The notes beneath the pieces were generated by a model, which worked only from the letters and a program-made list of their open reading frames with translations, did not search any database and had not been told where the DNA came from. Below are positions 53,161 to 56,661 of a stretch of 56,661 bases of DNA, one piece after another; position 1 is the stretch's first letter, and each line of letters starts with the position of its first letter. The stretch covers positions 1 through 56,661 of the forward strand of contig JAKQII010000259.1 of assembly GCA_029557535.1 (NCBI GenBank). The letters run 5' to 3'. The DNA comes from Acidobacteriota bacterium (lineage in GTDB: Bacteria; Acidobacteriota; Blastocatellia; Pyrinomonadales; Pyrinomonadaceae). Position numbers and translations under genes: made by a program.

Positions 53161-55665
53161 ATGATTATTAATAGGAAATCAAACAAGTTCAACCCGGCAA
53201 CGAAGACCGCCGCATTCGTTCTTCTGCTGGCGCTCATGCTGACCAACGTTGTCAGCCTGAACGTCTACGCGCAGACATCGACGCAGCAGAAGACGACCGG
53301 ACTGCTTGCCAAATACACGACCGACCTAACGGCTCTCGCCAAGAACAACGAGATTCGGCCGAGTGCCAGCTTCGATCGTGAAGTTGACCGCTTGGCGACG
53401 GCGCTCAGCGAAGGCGGCCAGCAGCAACCCGTGATTCTCGACGCGGTCGGGAAGGACGAGTTGCTCGTTGTCGAAGCGCTTGCCGGACGCATCGCGGACG
53501 GTCGCGCCGGCGAGGGTCTCAAAGGAACCCGTGTGCTCAAACTTGACGTCGACACGCTCTTCGATCAGAAGAAAGATGCGAACGAGGTCATTCGTACGCT
53601 TGACGGCATCTTTATCGAACTCCGTGCCGAGAACCGAAATACGATCCTTTTTGTCGATGAACTGGCGAACTTTGTCGGAAACTCCCGCGTCAGCGATTCG
53701 CTGACGGCCGCGCTCGTCAACGGCACCGTCCGGATCATCGGCGGAAGTTCGCTCGAAGCTTACAAGGAAAACGTCGAATCCAACGATGTTGCCGCGATGT
53801 TCAAGCCAATCGTGATCGGCGGCGACGCCCGTAATCTTGAGAATCCCCCGAAGAATAACAACGGCATTGTCGCCTCGCGATTCAAGGGCGACAATGTTTC
53901 CCCCGACCTGCGTGAGATGATGGCAAACGACCCGACCGGCGGCAATAGGAAGGTCGAGGTCATCGTCCAGGCAAAGAACGACCGGCTGAACGGAGTCGCC
54001 AACGCCGAACGTATCGGCGGAAGCAATACTTTCGTGACGACGATTTCGCTCAACGACATCAACGCGCTTTCGACGAGCGGCGGCGTCAACTACGTTTCGC
54101 CGAACCGCGACACGCTTAACCTCGGCCATGTCGAGGTGACCACCGGGGCTACCCTCGTCCGCTCACAAGGCAGCGCGGGCACGCTTGACGGAACAGGCAT
54201 CGGTATCGCGGTCCTCGACTCCGGTATCTACTCGTCGCACAACACGTTCAAGTCGAGCGGCGGCGGAACCCGCGTCGTGTATAGCAAGAACTTTGTTTCA
54301 GGCGAATCTACGACGGCCGATTCGAACGGGCACGGAACCCACGTCGCAGGTCTCGCGGCGGGAAGTTCCAATTCGAACGGAGGCGCTTACAAGGGCATCG
54401 CGTCAAATGCGAACCTGATCAACCTCCGTGTGCTCAACGGCCAAGGCATGGGCAAGCAAGCCGACCTTTTGGCAGCGCTCGAGTGGGTTCGCGTCAATTG
54501 GCAGGCGTACAACATCCGCGTCATCAACATCAGCCTCGGGACGCCGGCGATCGATTCGTACCTGAACGACCCGGTAACGAACAAGATCTGGGAACTGTCG
54601 CAGATCGGTATCGTGACGGTCGCCGCCGCCGGAAACGATGGTCAGAACGCGGCCGGTCAGAAGATCTATGGGATGGTCCATTCCCCCGGCAACGAAAGCA
54701 CGGCGATCACCGTCGGCGCGTCGAACTCGATGGGAACCGACAGCCGCGGCGACGACAACATGACGACGTACAGTTCGCATGGTCCGACCCGAAGCTATTT
54801 AAACCTCTGGGGTACGAAGGTCTACGATCACCTGATCAAGCCGGATCTCGTTGCTCCGGGCAACAAGGTTGTCTCAGCGGCGAGCACGCCGAACGCATTG
54901 CTCGCGGCGGCTCCAACGCTGCAGACGTCCGCACTCAATCCGTCGGGAACGGCCAACGACATGATGTACCTCAGCGGATCATCGATGTCGACGCCGCTGG
55001 TCGCCGGAACCGCCGCGTTGCTGCTCCAGGCGAATCCGAAACTGACGCCGTCGATGATCAAACTGATCCTTCAGTACTCGGCGCAGCCCTTGAACGGGGT
55101 CAACATGTTCGAACAGGGCGCGGGCCAATTAAACATCGAGGGTGCAGTCCGGATCGCGAACGCGATGCGCAGCGACGTCAACTTCACGTACAGGTTTCAC
55201 GTTGGCTCAACGCTGATATCGACACTGCCGACGCCCTCGAGTTCGATCTCCGGAACGAATTTCACCTGGGCACAGGGAATCGTGACCGATCACTTTACGG
55301 CGAAGGGTACGGCACTGATCAGCAAATATCAGCGGATGTACGATCCGGGCTGGTCGTTCGATGACGGGATTTTCAACATCTATCCCTCGTCGGTGACCCC
55401 GTACACGCCGTGGCTGACGTCTGATGTGATCGGCGGCACTAACATCATGAAGAGCACCGGCGGCACGCTCGGAACCGGAACGGTCTTCACCTCGTCAGGC
55501 GTTCTGATGGGCGACGGCGTCCTGATGGGCGACGGCGTGATCTTCGGCGACGGCGTTTTGATGGGCGACGGCGTCCTGATGGGAGACAGCGTTATCTTCG
55601 GAGATTCCGTCTGGGCCACATCGAACGTCGAGATCAACGGTGACGCCACACCGTACATGCGATAG
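53161..55665 (+). CDS. secreted Clp AAA-like domain fused to a subtilase (S8) with GD repeats
   Basis: An 834-residue exported protein. Signal peptide at 1-38. Residues 44-222 follow the Clp/Hsp100 D1 module: DLTALAKNNEIRPSASFDREVDRL equals the linker to first helices, VILDAVGKDE (92-100) stands where GEPGVGKT should be, then ILFVDELANFVG keeps the Walker B pair D166-E167. The lost Walker A predicts no ATP hydrolysis. A pro-peptide-like piece (VEVIVQAKNDRLNG to VNYVSPNR) follows. The S8 domain has D353, H391 (NGHGTHVAG), oxyanion N492 and S608 (SGSSMSTPLVAG), all intact. Residues 780-818 carry GVLMGD/GVIFGD hexapeptides. Start ATG 53161. An own sigma-54 promoter and a terminator make it monocistronic. 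Confidence 0.85.
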   Translation: MIINRKSNKFNPATKTAAFVLLLALMLTNVVSLNVYAQTSTQQKTTGLLAKYTTDLTALAKNNEIRPSASFDREVDRLATALSEGGQQQPVILDAVGKDELLVVEALAGRIADGRAGEGLKGTRVLKLDVDTLFDQKKDANEVIRTLDGIFIELRAENRNTILFVDELANFVGNSRVSDSLTAALVNGTVRIIGGSSLEAYKENVESNDVAAMFKPIVIGGDARNLENPPKNNNGIVASRFKGDNVSPDLREMMANDPTGGNRKVEVIVQAKNDRLNGVANAERIGGSNTFVTTISLNDINALSTSGGVNYVSPNRDTLNLGHVEVTTGATLVRSQGSAGTLDGTGIGIAVLDSGIYSSHNTFKSSGGGTRVVYSKNFVSGESTTADSNGHGTHVAGLAAGSSNSNGGAYKGIASNANLINLRVLNGQGMGKQADLLAALEWVRVNWQAYNIRVINISLGTPAIDSYLNDPVTNKIWELSQIGIVTVAAAGNDGQNAAGQKIYGMVHSPGNESTAITVGASNSMGTDSRGDDNMTTYSSHGPTRSYLNLWGTKVYDHLIKPDLVAPGNKVVSAASTPNALLAAAPTLQTSALNPSGTANDMMYLSGSSMSTPLVAGTAALLLQANPKLTPSMIKLILQYSAQPLNGVNMFEQGAGQLNIEGAVRIANAMRSDVNFTYRFHVGSTLISTLPTPSSSISGTNFTWAQGIVTDHFTAKGTALISKYQRMYDPGWSFDDGIFNIYPSSVTPYTPWLTSDVIGGTNIMKSTGGTLGTGTVFTSSGVLMGDGVLMGDGVIFGDGVLMGDGVLMGDSVIFGDSVWATSNVEINGDATPYMR

Positions 55666-55692
55666 ACCCACTTCTCCTCTTCACCACCATTT

Positions 55693-55719
55693 GACCGCGC
55701 TTGGGCGCGGTCTTTTTTT
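55693..55719 (+). terminator. Rho-independent terminator after the protease gene
   Basis: GACCGCGC (55693-55700) pairs with GCGCGGTC (55705-55712) across TTGG, then seven T (55713-55719). Very strong. Confidence 0.93.
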
Positions 55720-55738
55720 CATTCTGAACGAATCGGGT

Positions 55739-55770
55739 TCGGTCAGTCTGACCGAATGCGCACTGACCGA
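55739..55770 (+). promoter_or_regulatory. candidate enhancer-type sites upstream of the second secreted gene
   Basis: TCGGTCAG (55739-55746) and CTGACCGA (55748-55755) form an 8-bp dyad with one base between; a further CTGACCGA sits at 55763-55770. The 55748 copy begins 71 bases before the -24 box, as at the first gene (72). Confidence 0.5.
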
Positions 55771-55798
55771 TTGACGCTGAAATTCGATAACCTATTGC

Positions 55799-55834
55799 AT
55801 TTGCAACACTTACCGATTTGGCACGCACATTGCC
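55799..55834 (+). promoter_or_regulatory. sigma-54 promoter of the second secreted gene
   Basis: TGGCACG (55819-55825), 4 bases, TTGC (55830-55833): full consensus. ATTTGCAACACTTAC at 55799-55813 precedes it, as at 53052. Predicted start near 55844. Confidence 0.8.
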
Positions 55835-55901
55835 ATTCGTTCGTTACCCGGCTGTGTCTCGGTTTGTGACGACCGGCCCAAAAAAAAGGAGATTGCAGAA
55901 A

Positions 55902-56661
55902 ATGAGAAAGCTAATTAAAGATCGCAAGTACCTGCCGAAGATCCTGGCGAGTATCCTGCTGATGTCGTTGGTGACGTCGCAGGCGCTCGTCGCCACGGTC
56001 TTTGCACAGGTTGGCGAGAATGTCGCGGCTTCCACCCCGGCGGCGATCTCGTACACTACCGATCTGACGCAGCTCGCGAAGGCGAACAAGCTGAATGTCA
56101 GCGGCAACTTCGACAAGGAGGTGAGTCGGCTCATCCAATCGCTGTCTTCCAGCGATGGGCGCCAGCCGGTTCTTCTCGATCCCGTCGGAAAAGACCAATC
56201 GCTGATCGTCGACGCGCTCGCGTCGCGGATCGCGAAGGGTGACGTTCCGGCGGAGATTGCTAACGTCAGGGTCCTGAAGCTTGAACTCGACGCGCTTTTC
56301 GCCGACAAGGCGAACGCGGCGGATCGCTTCGACGCCGTCATCGATTCGGTATCGGCGCTTAACGGTGCGGTTCTTTTCGTCGACGAGCTCGCAAACTTCG
56401 TCGGCGACGACCGGATCAACGCCAAGCTGACTGAAGCGCTCCTTGAGGGCAAGGTCCGGATCATCGGCGGCAGTTCGACCGAGGCCTACGCATCGATCGA
56501 CGCGAACGCCGAGGCATCCGCGCTGTTTGCAACGATCACGATCGGCGAACAGAATTCGAAGTTCAACAGCGGTCTGGCTTCCAACGGCGGATTCATTGGT
56601 GACAACGTTTCGTCGGATCTGCGTGAGATGATGGCGAACGATCCGTCCGGCAACCGCCGCG
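55902..56661 (+). CDS. second secreted Clp AAA-like protein, partial (window edge)
   Basis: The first 253 codons of a paralogue of the preceding gene; it runs off the window with no stop. A signal peptide (LASILLMSLVTSQALVATVF) is followed by DLTQLAKANKLNVSG, VLLDPVGKDQSLIVDALASR (degenerate Walker A again, at the same place), VLFVDELANFVGDD (Walker B) and VRIIGGSSTEAYAS (sensor-1-like). The linker DLREMMANDPSG is nearly identical to that before the pro-peptide in the first protein, so a subtilase domain probably follows beyond the edge (inference). AAGGAGA lies about 8 bases before ATG 55902. It has its own sigma-54 promoter. Confidence 0.8.
   Translation, partial: MRKLIKDRKYLPKILASILLMSLVTSQALVATVFAQVGENVAASTPAAISYTTDLTQLAKANKLNVSGNFDKEVSRLIQSLSSSDGRQPVLLDPVGKDQSLIVDALASRIAKGDVPAEIANVRVLKLELDALFADKANAADRFDAVIDSVSALNGAVLFVDELANFVGDDRINAKLTEALLEGKVRIIGGSSTEAYASIDANAEASALFATITIGEQNSKFNSGLASNGGFIGDNVSSDLREMMANDPSGNRR

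Overview
The window looks like a chromosome segment of an Acidobacteriota bacterium, most likely class Blastocatellia (Pyrinomonadales-like). This is inferred from gene content: a serine/threonine kinase with TolB-like and TPR regions, M16 peptidase pairs, a large exopolysaccharide (EPS) cluster, a bc-cbb3 respiratory operon with a multiheme cytochrome, and S8 peptidases ending in GD-rich repeats. No rRNA, tRNA, CRISPR array or complete prophage is visible. Intergenic space is unusually rich in four kinds of short repeat.

Layout. 1-9 kb: a long PilT-type ATPase, an M16 peptidase pair, a rhodanese, a [2Fe-2S] protein, a glutaredoxin-like protein and a kinase. 9-31.7 kb: an EPS or capsule cluster, almost entirely on the minus strand (two asparagine synthetase-type amidotransferases, six glycosyltransferase-type proteins, a methyltransferase, Wzx-like flippase, O-antigen ligase/polymerase-like protein, heparinase-like lyase, deacetylase-like protein, YdcF protein), with a plus-strand beta-helix protein inside. 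At its upstream end a sigma-like regulator faces a small zinc-finger protein. 32.6-33.1 kb: decayed RhuM and DNA-methyltransferase fragments. 33-35 kb: a long-chain acyl-CoA ligase. 35.5-50.6 kb: PAS-LuxR and Rrf2 regulators, then a plus-strand respiratory block (CcoS-like, Rieske, cytochrome b, seven-heme cytochrome c, CcoN, CcoO, two small membrane proteins, a GltD-like flavo-iron-sulfur oxidoreductase, SafE-like, CcoG, a FixH-slot miniprotein, CcoI). 50.6-52.8 kb: a REP-associated transposase flanked by its probable REP palindromes, and YifB/ComM. 53-56.7 kb: two tandem secreted proteins, the second cut by the window edge.

Most interesting point. The protein at 53161-55665 has a signal peptide, then a domain that follows the Clp/Hsp100 AAA+ D1 module segment by segment but has lost its Walker A loop, then a pro-peptide-like segment, a subtilisin domain with an intact catalytic triad, and a C-terminal GVLMGD-type hexapeptide repeat. 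The paralogue starting at 55902 has the same N-terminal half. Both genes are preceded by a sigma-54 type -24/-12 element, an identical 15-base block just upstream of it, and a CTGACCGA site 71-72 bases upstream of the -24 box. This suggests a co-regulated extracellular system that pairs a Clp-derived pseudo-ATPase domain with a subtilase.

Repeats. Arrays of 7-base units in strict register recur in many intergenic gaps and sometimes supply start or stop codons of neighbouring genes. A 27-base REP-like palindrome, a 28-base hairpin repeat and ATTCCA/GGCC repeats make up the rest. Functions are assigned from motifs read directly in the translated sequence; no database search was possible.
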